DNA of 18,838 nucleotides from Trichomonas tenax (lineage: Eukaryota; Parabasalia; Trichomonadida; Trichomonadidae), in the NCBI GenBank assembly GCA_023091735.1, contig JALKBU010000994.1, positions 1-18,838 on the forward strand, in the 5' to 3' direction. Position numbers and translations under genes: made by a program. This document shows positions 9,118 to 17,592 of the stretch, in pieces. A model generated the notes under the pieces. That model was not told where the DNA came from. It did no database searches and was given only the letters and a program-made list of their open reading frames with translations. Position 1 is the stretch's first letter; each line of letters starts with the position of its first letter.

Positions 9118-9648
9118 TTAAAGGAACTTAACACCATGCTCATCGAAATTTTCACCTTTGATTAGCGTCGCCTTCTTTTCCTTAACAAGGCATTCTATTG
9201 CTTGCAGCATCACATCCTGATCCATGTTGTGGAAAGCTTCGCTCTGAGTATCATCGCCTTCACGGAGTTCGTATAATGTGAAAATGACGCCCTGAGAATT
9301 GTTTTTCACGGCCCACTGGTAGAAGATATTCGCCCACTGCGCCGGCTTTCTGAATATAATCTTGCATTTGAGGTGTTTATCGTCAGCCCACTGTGCATTT
9401 TGTCTGAGAACGAGCTGATCCAGGAAGAACTCGACATCTTTCTGGGAGAGAGCTCTGCCGATTGATTTGTTGTTAAATAAGTCTGTTTTCATAGCGTCCG
9501 CGATTTTTAATTCTTCTTTCTTGTTCGCTTTGCACCAGGAAAGTATTAAGTCGCACCACGTCTGCGTCTGCATTCTCTTCGCCTCCATGCACGGCTGTAT
9601 GGTCCAGAATGGAGGGAAAGAATAAATCGGAGGGAGTTTGAACGACAT
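9118..9648 (-). CDS. VPS25: ESCRT-II subunit VPS25
   Basis: A 176-residue protein, the usual length of this family. The N-terminal FPPFWTIQP (about residues 11-19) is the Pro-Pro-Phe signature by which VPS25 packs against VPS22 or VPS36 in the Y-shaped ESCRT-II complex. It is followed by WCDLILSWC, LFNN, a PAQWANIFYQWA segment, FTLYEL (about 123-128) and a C-terminal GVKFL, all in the order seen in yeast and animal VPS25. The two winged-helix domains fill the chain. The second one would contact ESCRT-III VPS20 during sorting of ubiquitinated cargo into multivesicular endosomes. The ATG at 9648 matches the family's N-terminus. No clear TCA initiator lies within 30 bp. A TAAA signal lies about 28 nt after the stop. 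Confidence 0.93.
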   Translation of the reverse strand: MSFKLPPIYSFPPFWTIQPCMEAKRMQTQTWCDLILSWCKANKKEELKIADAMKTDLFNNKSIGRALSQKDVEFFLDQLVLRQNAQWADDKHLKCKIIFRKPAQWANIFYQWAVKNNSQGVIFTLYELREGDDTQSEAFHNMDQDVMLQAIECLVKEKKATLIKGENFDEHGVKFL

Positions 9649-9696
9649 TATTTTTTATAAATTCACCGAGTGTCACGTTTATTTTGACAATAAATT

Positions 9697-9730
9697 ATTT
9701 ACATGTCGAACACATTTTACATATCAAAAA
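9697..9730 (-). promoter_or_regulatory. Paired TTTACATRTC motifs upstream of VPS25
   Basis: Two direct copies, ATTTACATGTCGAA (9697-9710) and ATTTTACATATCAAAAA (9714-9730), start 17-18 bp apart and lie about 50-80 bp upstream of the VPS25 ATG. They match motifs near the phosphodiesterase and the 860-aa gene. In each case the downstream minus-strand gene sees the motif as TGNCATGTAAA-like. Confidence 0.45.
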
Positions 9731-11263
9731 TTATAATAATTGTAATTGATTTCAAACATAATGACCAGCGATATATAGCTATATCTAATATCAAAACTAT
9801 CTCGATTATTGATTCATTGATCCATTTCAGAAATGTTTAACAAATATAGATTTGATTTATAAAGACGAAATATTATTAGATATTTCATCCAAAAATGTTT
9901 ACTGGATTATATATATATATATATATAAATGGAAATAAAGTAGTTAAGCTTATTCCTCGCATGAATTTCAAATTGTTGCATGATTGATAGTTGCAAACTT
10001 TATCAAATGTGACCATCGAAAGAATAGTGATTACTGCTTTCCCACTCCCAGACCAAACACCAGGAATGTGCTTCACTTTCTGGAAAAAATAGCTGCTGTT
10101 GAGATCAAACGCATAATAGCTTTCACCCAAAAAGTTGTAGAACTCATCGTGTGCTTGAATCAATCTTTGTGGGATGATTGCACCATTTGCATAATCCTCC
10201 AGAGAAAAAGAATATAAATTGAAAGTTATCCCGTGGAAAATCTGACAAAATCACCCCGAGCTTAACAATTGATTTGCTGAATCTCAACCCTCATTAAAAG
10301 CTGACTTTATATGTATGCATTAGATTATATATCTCACAGGCATTATAAATAGCATAGATAATAATTGTTTAGCCCTAATGATGAAATTCAAATCAAGCAG
10401 TTAATTTTGGTGCCATAAAATGAATTATTAGTAAAATTTGGAGCATAACATCACTAAGAGATAATTTCAAATTTAAATCACAATAGTTATATGAATACAT
10501 CTAAAATTAAGTCCTAATTTTATTTTCAGTATAGTTTTTCATATGACACGGAAATGAACTTGAAAAGATATCAAAATATTTGGCCGCTATGATTTTGGCA
10601 AAAAAATCGCATCACATAATTGCCTTGATTCAAAATGGTAAACTCCTTATAAATTCTCATCAAAATATGAATACAATATGTAATATGTGATATATTAACA
10701 ATGAAATCGAAAAGATTACTAATAAATGTATGCTAATGAGTGGGATGGATCAAGCAATCATGTGGAAATCATGGCACTCCATTTTCAAAATTTCATCATG
10801 TTTTAATAATCACAATTCCAATCTCATCAGATGTAACTCCGTTTACCCACAATGTATGTAATAAGACTAGTTCTTTGTATATTATTGCATCAAGTTTGTG
10901 ATGCATAGAACTTCCTGTTCATCTGACAAGGCTGTTTTTGTAGATTTTGGTAGATTTTTAAGGCAAAAATTGAAATAGATATTTTGATGTTCAATTTCAT
11001 TTATTTAAAGCTCCGTACAACTATATGGTATACTGACAATAAAGAGCTATGTGTGTATACTAAAAGCAGGTTTCTATCTTAATCCTGCCTCGAGATATGC
11101 ACACTTCCGGACACCCTATAGCAAGATTTAATGTTAATATTTAATTGACCATTTGAAAAGATGAATTTGAATATATTTTGTACATCAAAATTCATACTCC
11201 AAAATGAAATTAAAGTTGATGATAATTTTATTACATCACAACAACGACAGCGAAAAGAAGGTA
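9731..11263. other. Long gene-poor AT-rich spacer
   Basis: About 1.5 kb without a convincing gene. Short frames at 9885-10163 (minus), 9984-10217 (plus) and 11079-11291 (minus) have no domain, no initiator and unbiased codon use. It contains a TA microsatellite at 9908-9927. Nothing else is recognised. Confidence 0.6.
9908..9927. repeat. TA dinucleotide microsatellite
   Basis: Ten uninterrupted TA units in the spacer upstream of VPS25. A simple-sequence repeat with no evident function. Confidence 0.9.
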
Positions 11264-11804
11264 TCAAATAGAATATTGAGTAGATGTGCACGTGTTAAAG
11301 TCACAAGATGTAAGTGAAATTGGTTTGAGACTTGTGCATAGAAGTTGTGCTCAGAATGATGAAGTTTTGTTCTGGAAAAGAATGCTTCCACAGTGAAGAC
11401 TGCGACAGCCCAAGAATGCGTTTTCGCCAATGTCGACGACAGAAAGAGGGATGTTGATGTGTTTGAGGTTGGTGCATCCTTCGAATGCGTTGCGACCGAT
11501 GCTTCGAACGGTGTTGTCTGGAATGAGGATAGTCTCGAGGTTGATGCAACCAATGAATGCACTCTCGGCTGGTAGATGCAGGAGGATAGACAATCATGCG
11601 AGTCATGTCGGAGTTGTAAAGAGCACCGTAGTCTGTCATGAAGAATGTGTTGTGGAATGGGGAGATCTTTGAGAACATGAAGCAATCATCGAAAACGCCG
11701 TAGTTGATTCGACTAAGACTAGAATGAGATGATATGTTGATAGAAACGAGTGATGAGCAGCCTTTGAAGCATTGAAGACCAAACTCAACGACGCTGTCTG
11801 TTTC
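11264..11804 (-). pseudogene. Frameshifted fragment of a BspA-like leucine-rich-repeat surface protein
   Basis: Two minus-strand frames carry parts of one LRR protein. The first (11804 to about 11575) has FGLQCFKGCSSLVSINI, then FFMTDYGALYNSD and MIVYPPA, the block that ends many trichomonad BspA repeats. The second (about 11575 to 11351) has IGRNAFEGCTNLKHINIP and VVDIGENAFLGC, classic Treponema-type LRRs. A one-base shift near 11570-11580 joins them. A TGA at 11351-11353 interrupts the second frame, which then continues open to a stop at 11264-11266; a TGA at 11805-11807 bounds the 5' side. Only about three or four repeats remain, with no start codon, signal peptide or membrane anchor. BspA-like proteins form a very large trichomonad family linked to surface adhesion; this copy is broken. 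Confidence 0.85.
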
Positions 11805-11807
11805 TCA

Positions 11808-12708
11808 GGTAAATAATAGGAATTAGAAGATATCTCCTATGTATACCCCGATCCAAAAAAATCTAGTTGTTAGTTAACAAAGAAAATCATGAAAATACCG
11901 ATCAGGTAGGGCTGTGCGAAATAAGGTTAAAATAATTCATCAGAACTCGAATTTTGCGAATTTTTTTGAGTTGAAAAAAAAAAAAAAATTATGAAATTAT
12001 CAAAATTTGATACCGAAGACATCTAGCATATACATAGAAGTAGCATGCCATATAAAAATTTTTTTATTCAAATTCACACCATGTTTCTCTAAGCTTCCTG
12101 CAAAACTAAAATTTCATCTCATAAGGTTATATTTTTGAATAGTTTACATCAGATGCAAGTAGGGCCTTAATTTTATTTTTCTTGCTATTATCTTTCTTCT
12201 TCTTTTTTAAAATTTTTCTTCAAATATACAAATAATAAACCATTTTCCCGTATTGATTGATTGATGCAAAGTTTAGGTAATCAACCTTAAGTATATTCGA
12301 CTCTGTTAACTTTGAATATTCAAATATTTTAGGAGGAAATATTAAAAATGTTTGAAATGGAAAAATTTACTTAATGATACAAATTTCCATCAAGAATATT
12401 GGTTGACCACATTTAATGTATGACATAGTAAAAATAACTAAAATTTTATTCAAAAAGTTAATAATTTGAAGCAATAATTGGTAGTGCTCGCGCCAAAGAT
12501 TGTAACGTACTTAGAATAAAGAACGTAGTTTGTCTTCTTTGTATCTGTCTCATATTTTAACTCTGTCTCTGATGTTATGAAACATCAAATTATGTCGCAT
12601 TTTTGAGGTTATTTTCATAAAATATGTTCTTTAAAAGACTTGAATTTTTTTTGTTTATTCAAAAATGGAAAATAGCATAGAAAAAAAAAAGATGATAAAA
12701 AAGATCAA
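11808..12708. other. Gene-free spacer, AT-rich with A-runs
   Basis: About 900 bp between the 3' end of the 860-aa gene and the BspA relic. It includes poly(A) runs (about 11975-11987 and 12681-12690) and loosely repeated TAGGGC-containing segments near 11906 and 12161. No gene or RNA is recognised. Confidence 0.6.
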
Positions 12709-15291
12709 TTAGATACAGCACATAAAGGCTGTAGCGATGTAAGATGTGTTCTCTGTCAAGAGTGGTGTAGAGCTGCAGCGTGTATCCGCGAGAAGGGCCT
12801 GAGACATTGGTGAGACATATGGGACCTTTGATGGGTCTGGAGGCTGGTAGTTGTCCTGGCAGTCTTGCTTAAGCTTCTCTTCTAAGTCTGCAAGAACAGA
12901 ATTGGAGAACAAACCTCTGCCTCTTGATGAGCGAAGTCCTCTCTCCTCGAGCTTCCTCTTAAGCTCCTCCATAGAGCATGGATGGTAAGCGAGAGCTGTG
13001 GAGTTTGCCATGTCGAAAAGATCTGGGTTGTCTGCGATTGGCTTCAACATGTGGTTGTACAATGCGACATCATCGAAGAAGCAGTACCATGTGGCAACAG
13101 CCGGGTGGCAGTCGTAGTACTTGAGTCTGGAGTAGATACCATCCAAGTCTTGCTTGTACAATGTTGTGATCTCGTGGACGTTCTTGTTCTGCTCGAATCC
13201 CTTAAGATAGGCAATGAGCTCATCCTCTTGGACGTGGTCGTTCATGTAGACGAGTTGCCAGAAGTTGTAAGAAAGGATTTCCTCGTCTTCTCTTCTGCTC
13301 TCTTCAAGGTCATCGTGCATGAGCTTGATGCGCTCGACAAGTGAATCCCACTTGGACTCGATGATTCTCTTGTTGTCTGGGTCGTTCAAGAGGCGTTGAA
13401 GCTCGGCGTTGAGTGTGTATGAGTCAGTGATGCCGATGAGGTGCTTCTTTGCCTTGAACTCGATGTCCTCGAGGCAGTGGCCATTGGAGAGCTGGCAGGT
13501 ACCATCTGTGTAGCGGATACTGACCTTGAAACCATTGGCGAATGGATCGTTGGCGATGGCCTTAACCTTAAGGATACCGCGGTTGAATGTGACAGGAACT
13601 TCCTCCTTTGGTCCTCCCTCATTGCGTGGAACGATTGTCTGGAGGTGGAAGTTGACATTCTCGCCATTGAGGCAGCGAAGGAACATTCTGACCTTTCTGC
13701 CCTGTGTGACGTTCTGCTCGAAGAAGTTCTGGCGGTAGAACTCAATGACTTCATCATCAAGCAACTCGAGCATTGTGTTATCATCATAAATCATGTTGAT
13801 CTTGAATGGGAAAGGTGTGATAAACATTCTGCCCCAGTTTGTCTTTCCTTCACGTCTGTTTGTGCGGAAGTAGCAGTCTGGGCCTTCGATTTCGAGGCAC
13901 ATTCTTCTTGCCTGTGCGACGTCCGTGTTTGGTGGAATAAGAGACTGCTTGTATGTGATCTTACCGTATGTCCTGAAGATGTTCTCCATGACGCTGAGAC
14001 GCTCGGCGCATGGCTCGAGTGTACCGCAGCTAGAGAAGAGGCCGCGCCAGAAGCGGTGCCAAATACGGCGTTGACGTTCGATTGGTGGGTTGTAGGCCAT
14101 CCCTGGAGAGAATTTCAGCTTACCGAAGCGCTTGCGGAAGAAGACCTTAACGAAGTTGAGGTTGGCAACGAAAATGAGGATCATAACAGTGAGGTTGAGA
14201 ATGTTGATGGTTGAGAGAACCATCGAATCATATGGTGGGTTGATAACCTTCTCAATAACACAGATTTGAAGTGAGATTGTGAGAACGGCTGTGATTCTCG
14301 CAGAAAGATCAATCCAGTCATCCTGTGGAAGAATGAATGGAGATGAAATAATTGAGCAGAGGGCGTAGATGAAAACAATGACAAGGGAAACGCAAGCTGG
14401 AGCGAGTGCCTGAACGAACAATGGGATAAGTGGGATAATAAGAAGCATCTTGATAACCATTGTGATAACTTTATAAGCGGACCAACCATACTCATAGCCG
14501 GAATAAAGGAAGCTGTAAGGACACTTATCAGCTGCAACGAGTTCTTTGTACTGTTCAAGATATTTTTCTTTATCGTATGCCAAGTTGAAGACTTCTCCAG
14601 ATGCATCGTACTTCTGGGGCTTTGGCTGGTACTTGTTGATTGTCAGATAGACCTGGAATGGCAAATACAAACCGATGAAAACAAAATGAACCATAGCGAC
14701 GGCGAAATGAATCCAGTGCTTGCCGCTGTAGCATGTAAGCTCGTATGGGAACATGAGACCTTCGAAGCAGAAAATAACTTTGAAACCAGAAGTGATCGAT
14801 GGTAAATAAAGCAACGTCAATGCTGTAACAAGTCCATAGACCCACAAGTTCCAAATAGAACCTCTCTTTTCCCAGCCGAAAGCGTTTGGACCTTTAACTT
14901 CCGCCTCTGGGTCTGTACGCTTTTGAATTAACCAGCAAATGAATAGAAGCATTGATACAATGGCCCAGGCGTAAAATATCTGAAGCTCTGTGATGCCTAA
15001 AACGAATTGCCAAACGAGAGAAACAAAATCCATGAATTTATGAAACATTCTTTCGAAAGCATCCGGGAATTTGAATTTGGTGAACCAAAGGCCGATTTGC
15101 TGGAAGAAGTTCATGAAAATATCGAGTTTGATAAAGTCGAAAACGAATTTAGCGCAAGATTCGAACGCTTGGAACGCGGAATCGTACTGTGCACCGACGG
15201 CTGAGATGACACCGGAACTTCCGGCGCCACCGATTGCTCCGGCGAGGTTGGAGTTTCCTAGAACTCCTCCGATATCTCCACCAGGAATCAT
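12709..15291 (-). CDS. Multi-pass membrane protein of unknown family (860 aa)
   Basis: The ATG at 15291 gives a complete 860-residue protein. Residues 4-35 are Gly/Ala/Ser-rich. About seven hydrophobic segments follow (near 100-122, 146-164, 192-216, 273-293, 296-318, 331-350 and 358-382), with a short amphipathic stretch at 45-75. A basic motif (RKRFGKLK, about 386-393) then leads into a ~470-residue soluble tail, acidic and helical, which is probably cytosolic and has no domain I recognise. The segment LYSGYEYGW before a TM pair loosely recalls multi-TM tails of large surface proteins in other protists, but this is not a family assignment. The soluble-tail part uses many C- and G-ending codons, as in well-expressed genes, whereas the membrane part is plainer. 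A channel, receptor or scaffold are all possible. A possible initiator (TCAAAATT) lies about 20 bp before the ATG. Confidence 0.85.
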   Translation of the reverse strand: MIPGGDIGGVLGNSNLAGAIGGAGSSGVISAVGAQYDSAFQAFESCAKFVFDFIKLDIFMNFFQQIGLWFTKFKFPDAFERMFHKFMDFVSLVWQFVLGITELQIFYAWAIVSMLLFICWLIQKRTDPEAEVKGPNAFGWEKRGSIWNLWVYGLVTALTLLYLPSITSGFKVIFCFEGLMFPYELTCYSGKHWIHFAVAMVHFVFIGLYLPFQVYLTINKYQPKPQKYDASGEVFNLAYDKEKYLEQYKELVAADKCPYSFLYSGYEYGWSAYKVITMVIKMLLIIPLIPLFVQALAPACVSLVIVFIYALCSIISSPFILPQDDWIDLSARITAVLTISLQICVIEKVINPPYDSMVLSTINILNLTVMILIFVANLNFVKVFFRKRFGKLKFSPGMAYNPPIERQRRIWHRFWRGLFSSCGTLEPCAERLSVMENIFRTYGKITYKQSLIPPNTDVAQARRMCLEIEGPDCYFRTNRREGKTNWGRMFITPFPFKINMIYDDNTMLELLDDEVIEFYRQNFFEQNVTQGRKVRMFLRCLNGENVNFHLQTIVPRNEGGPKEEVPVTFNRGILKVKAIANDPFANGFKVSIRYTDGTCQLSNGHCLEDIEFKAKKHLIGITDSYTLNAELQRLLNDPDNKRIIESKWDSLVERIKLMHDDLEESRREDEEILSYNFWQLVYMNDHVQEDELIAYLKGFEQNKNVHEITTLYKQDLDGIYSRLKYYDCHPAVATWYCFFDDVALYNHMLKPIADNPDLFDMANSTALAYHPCSMEELKRKLEERGLRSSRGRGLFSNSVLADLEEKLKQDCQDNYQPPDPSKVPYVSPMSQALLADTRCSSTPLLTENTSYIATAFMCCI

Positions 15292-15409
15292 TTAAAAAAT
15301 AACCGCAATTTTGAAATAAAAATGTTTTTATCTCATTTTGGGATGGAAATGGATTGCATAGTGGCAAGGAATCACTTTTCTCTTTAATTTTTTCAATTCT
15401 GTTTTTTGA

Positions 15410-15583
15410 ATGATTCCTATCCATTTTAACAAAGGGTGTTCTATTAAGCTTAATAGACGCTATAACAAGCTTGAAATGATCTATAACAAGCTTAATAGAC
15501 GCTTTAGCAAGCTTGAAATGAACTATAACAAGCTTGATAGATTCTCTAATAAGATTTGCAGATGCTATAACAAGTTTAATTGA
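15410..15583 (+). CDS. Possible 57-aa heptad-repeat microprotein
   Basis: The ATG at 15410 opens a frame that reads through the whole 21-bp tandem repeat, so each unit encodes a heptad of the form YNKLxxx (YNKLEMI, YNKLNRR, FSKLEMN, YNKLDRF and variants). This would be a short, basic, amphipathic coiled-coil helix. TCAATTCTG lies 15-25 bp before the ATG and resembles an initiator. The frame starts 118 bp upstream of the divergent 860-aa gene. Against it: any 21-bp repeat with one open frame gives such an ORF by chance (the other two plus frames hit stops in the repeat), and there is no homology I recognise. Confidence 0.3.
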   Translation: MIPIHFNKGCSIKLNRRYNKLEMIYNKLNRRFSKLEMNYNKLDRFSNKICRCYNKFN

Positions 15584-15585
15584 AC
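15441..15585 (+). repeat. 21-bp tandem repeat, about seven units
   Basis: Units CTATAACAAGCTTGAAATGAT, or variants, start at 15441 (a shortened 19-bp unit), 15460, 15481, 15502, 15523, 15544 and 15565. Every one of the first five contains AAGCTT. Units alternate between a GAAATGA-type and an AATAGACG-type ending, suggesting an ancestral 42-bp dimer. The last two units are most diverged. Confidence 0.9.
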
Positions 15586-16044
15586 TTATAAATAATTAGC
15601 AAATGTACACTTTATAAATAAAACAATTTTACATGTCAAAATGAAATACATTTGCCATGTAAACAGGTTGCTTTTCGTGACTCTTTATACCCAACAATAT
15701 ATAACTTCTGATAAATATGCAGCGTACGAAAATGCTGTCCAAAATAGTGTCAGGAAAAGTAACACCTTCTGGCATATAAACACACGAAAATGCAATGTAA
15801 ATAATTTATGTGTCAATTATTTGCTCGCAAATTGATTTCAGCTAATGCCTACGAACAGGTAATCCCACATAGTTGAGTAGTACATGTCTTTCGCATTTCT
15901 TTGAAAAAAGAGTTGAAATGTAAATTATTTGGAAATACTGATTCTACATCCACTACCAGTAAATAGGGAGTCAGTGCAGCATCAGTATATCCTAATATTT
16001 TGAAAAAGTCCAGATTCCCAATTTATCCACAATTTTGTTTGGCA
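15586..16044. other. Spacer with promoter-type motifs, no convincing gene
   Basis: About 460 bp. A 64-codon plus frame at 15641-15835 starts inside a motif cluster and shows no domain, so I do not call it. The region contains the inverted TTTACATG motif pair listed separately and looser ATGTAAAT words near 15795 and 15915. Confidence 0.5.
15626..15666. promoter_or_regulatory. Inverted pair of TTTACATGNCAAA motifs
   Basis: ATTTTACATGTCAAAATG (from 15626) faces a reverse-strand copy, CTGTTTACATGGCAAA (15651-15666). Both match the motif found upstream of the phosphodiesterase and VPS25 genes. They lie about 335 bp upstream of the 860-aa gene start, farther than in the other two cases, so the target gene is uncertain. 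Confidence 0.4.
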
Positions 16045-16139
16045 TTTAAGCTCAAATCATAGCACAGTTCCATTATGTGAGGCAAACCTATCATGGATCA
16101 GCCTCATATGATGGAGCTGTACTATGATTTGAGCTAAAA
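16045..16139. repeat. Near-perfect palindrome 1 (arms ~39 bp, loop 17 bp)
   Basis: The left arm contains GCTCAAATCATAGCACAG, then TCCATTATGTGAGGC. The right arm returns GCCTCATATGATGGA, then CTGTACTATGATTTGAGC. Only a few mismatches interrupt the pairing. It could be a solo hairpin-type MITE. It lies 30 bp from a second palindrome of unrelated sequence but similar size. Confidence 0.85.
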
Positions 16140-16168
16140 AGCAAAATAAAAGTCGATTGTTACAAAGC

Positions 16169-16265
16169 TCGCCTATTTGTCAATATTATGCACGAACCAT
16201 GTATGAAATATAATATTTCTGTGCACTATATGCATTCTTCGTGCAAAATATTGACAAATAGGTGA
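16169..16265. repeat. Near-perfect palindrome 2 at the edge of the Maverick-like segment
   Basis: Arms CGCCTATTTGTCAATATT with GCACGAA (16170-16196) and TTCGTGC with AATATTGACAAATAGGTG (16238-16264) pair almost completely around a ~41-bp centre. Its right edge coincides with the point where the truncated 16266-16592 reading frame begins. The palindrome therefore marks either an insertion or a deletion breakpoint. Confidence 0.85.
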
Positions 16266-16592
16266 TTTGTTAAATATATACTATATTTGTTCATAAAACA
16301 TGGATATCTGACTAATTTATTCGATTATGTTAAATCATTAATTCCCGTGTTTTATGAAAACATTGACGCAATATTAACGAATGAAGAAGGATTTAACAAA
16401 TTGAAATCATTAAATTTAATCGATGACGAAGAATTAGGCAAATTCAAAGTCGATAAAATCTTTAAAGAAATCGCCATTAAATCAAATAGACTTTATGTTG
16501 CTAAAACCATCAACGATGAAATCATTTATCACACATACAAGAAAGAAGTTAAGTATGATTCGTTCGTTAACGAAGTCATAAATTCACTTTAA
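16266..16592 (+). pseudogene. 5'-truncated frame, possibly the C-terminus of a Maverick DNA polymerase B
   Basis: The frame is open from 16266 to the TAA at 16590-16592, yet contains no ATG; the first possible start is a TTG at 16287. The TGA at 16263 and the palindrome edge at 16265 define the break. The peptide ends with LIDDEELGKFKVDKIF and a NRLYVAKTIND-like stretch. This order (LGKFK, then a Lys/Tyr motif) resembles the C-terminal part of protein-primed family B polymerases, where product length and the KxY motif are conserved. The match is from memory of the motif pattern and is weak; another Maverick protein is possible. Its missing 5' part is not elsewhere in the window. Confidence 0.4.
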
Positions 16593-16624
16593 TTTTAATT
16601 ATTTTTTTTTTATTTTTATAATAA

Positions 16625-16888
16625 ATGGAAAGAGCTACAAGAAAACCGAGATTGACAAAAGCACAAGTAAGAGATTTTGTATTTTGGCTTTTCGATAAAC
16701 CCGAATATTTACGAAAGAACGCTACGTCTGGATTAATTAAGCAACAATATTTAAAGGAAATGAATATGGACGTATCACAACCGTTCGTTTCACAAAATAG
16801 AAATTTATGGATTAAAATTGGTGATGAAATTTATCGAAAGGATTGCCAATGGTTGTATCGACATTTAATAAAGGAAGAACAAAAATAA
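16625..16888 (+). CDS. Small basic protein, possible helix-turn-helix (87 aa)
   Basis: A clean ATG follows a T-run and ATAATAA. The protein is basic and Trp-containing. Residues about 10-65 (LTKAQVRDFVFWLF, then TSGLIKQQYLKEMN and QPFVSQNRNLW) look helical with a spacing compatible with a helix-turn-helix, but I recognise no family. It lies 32 bp after the truncated frame and is convergent with the next gene, whose stop lies 9 bp away. The TAA stop is followed at once by ATAAAT, giving an immediate TAAA-type poly(A) signal. Probably a Maverick accessory gene. Confidence 0.6.
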   Translation: MERATRKPRLTKAQVRDFVFWLFDKPEYLRKNATSGLIKQQYLKEMNMDVSQPFVSQNRNLWIKIGDEIYRKDCQWLYRHLIKEEQK

Positions 16889-16897
16889 ATTATATTT

Positions 16898-17353
16898 TTA
16901 AAAAGCTTCAGGGTCAATTTCATTCTCGTCCTTTGGATCTTCTTCGTCAAATTCAACATCATTATTATTTTTCCTTTTTTCATTCAACTTATCCTTTAAC
17001 GTTTGTAATAACTTTTCATCTTTTACCTTCATTAACTTTTTTGGATGGTATATAATTCCTGAATCCATTGTCTTTGTCTCCGCCCTTACCATAATTTTTG
17101 CAAAAGTTTTCGATTTATTAATTTTGAAAAATCCATCTGTTAGATTCGAAATATATTTAAGATTAGGAAATGATTCGTAAATTAATGAATTACTGATTAA
17201 ATTTCCATCAATCGAAAATCCTAATGGTTTAATATTCCATTTACCTTTAAACAGTTTGTTTTCGAAGAATTCTTCGAAGTAAATGTTCATCTGCTTCTTC
17301 ACATTAAGTTTTTTCATTAATTTATTAACAGAAACGAACTCGAAATCGCTCAT
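16898..17353 (-). CDS. Acidic-tailed protein of unknown function (151 aa)
   Basis: The frame extends upstream to 17401 through a hydrophobic stretch, but the ATG at 17353 (MSDFEFVSVNK) is preferred because ATTTTTTATCTTTATAGAAATA upstream looks like the promoter tract seen before neighbouring genes. The alternative start would give a signal-like FKLILFFIFIEI leader and a 167-residue product. The body (residues 1-110) is mixed alpha/beta. The tail has a Lys-rich helix, then the very acidic DVEFDEEDPKDENEIDPEAF. Such tails occur in DNA-binding and chaperone-like viral proteins, but no family is assigned. The stop codon overlaps TAAAAA. It is divergent from the 17449 ORF across 95 bp. Confidence 0.6.
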   Translation of the reverse strand: MSDFEFVSVNKLMKKLNVKKQMNIYFEEFFENKLFKGKWNIKPLGFSIDGNLISNSLIYESFPNLKYISNLTDGFFKINKSKTFAKIMVRAETKTMDSGIIYHPKKLMKVKDEKLLQTLKDKLNEKRKNNNDVEFDEEDPKDENEIDPEAF

Positions 17354-17448
17354 TATTTCTATAAAGATAAAAAATAAAATTAATTTAAAAATATGTTTCA
17401 AAAAATAAAGTTAGTTTTTTAAATAATTTATTTTTTAATTATTAAGAA

Positions 17449-17592
17449 ATGACAGCAACAAACAACTCAGAACAATTTGTTAATAAACTCGTTAATGAAT
17501 TAATTGAAACGGAATCGAAAACTCTAAACGAAAGAATCGCAAATAATAAAGTTGATTTAAAGTTAGTAATAAGATGTTCGCATCCCTCGTAG
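17449..17592 (+). pseudogene. N-terminal gene stub cut by a ~300-bp repeat
   Basis: The ATG at 17449 follows a T-rich tract and ATTATTAAGAA, as for neighbouring genes. The first 38 codons (MTATNNSEQFVNKLVNELIE, then a charged helix) look like a real start. At 17561 the repeat that begins AGTTAGTAAT takes over, adding about nine foreign codons before a TAG at 17590-17592. The downstream part of the original gene is not found in the window, so this is a broken gene or a promoter-plus-start left by recombination. Confidence 0.5.

Noticed and set aside
12982..13344. 120-codon plus-strand frame
   Set aside because: Antisense shadow of the same 860-aa gene.
13441..14214. 257-codon plus-strand open frame
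   Set aside because: It lies entirely antisense to the 860-aa gene and is explained by that gene's C/G-ending codon bias. No domain.
15641..15835. 64-codon plus-strand ORF
   Set aside because: It starts inside an inverted regulatory-type motif, lacks an initiator and any domain, and has ordinary AT-rich composition.
17354..17401. N-terminal extension of the 151-aa gene as a signal peptide
   Set aside because: It is hydrophobic but coincides with the T-rich promoter tract typical of neighbouring genes; kept only as an alternative start.
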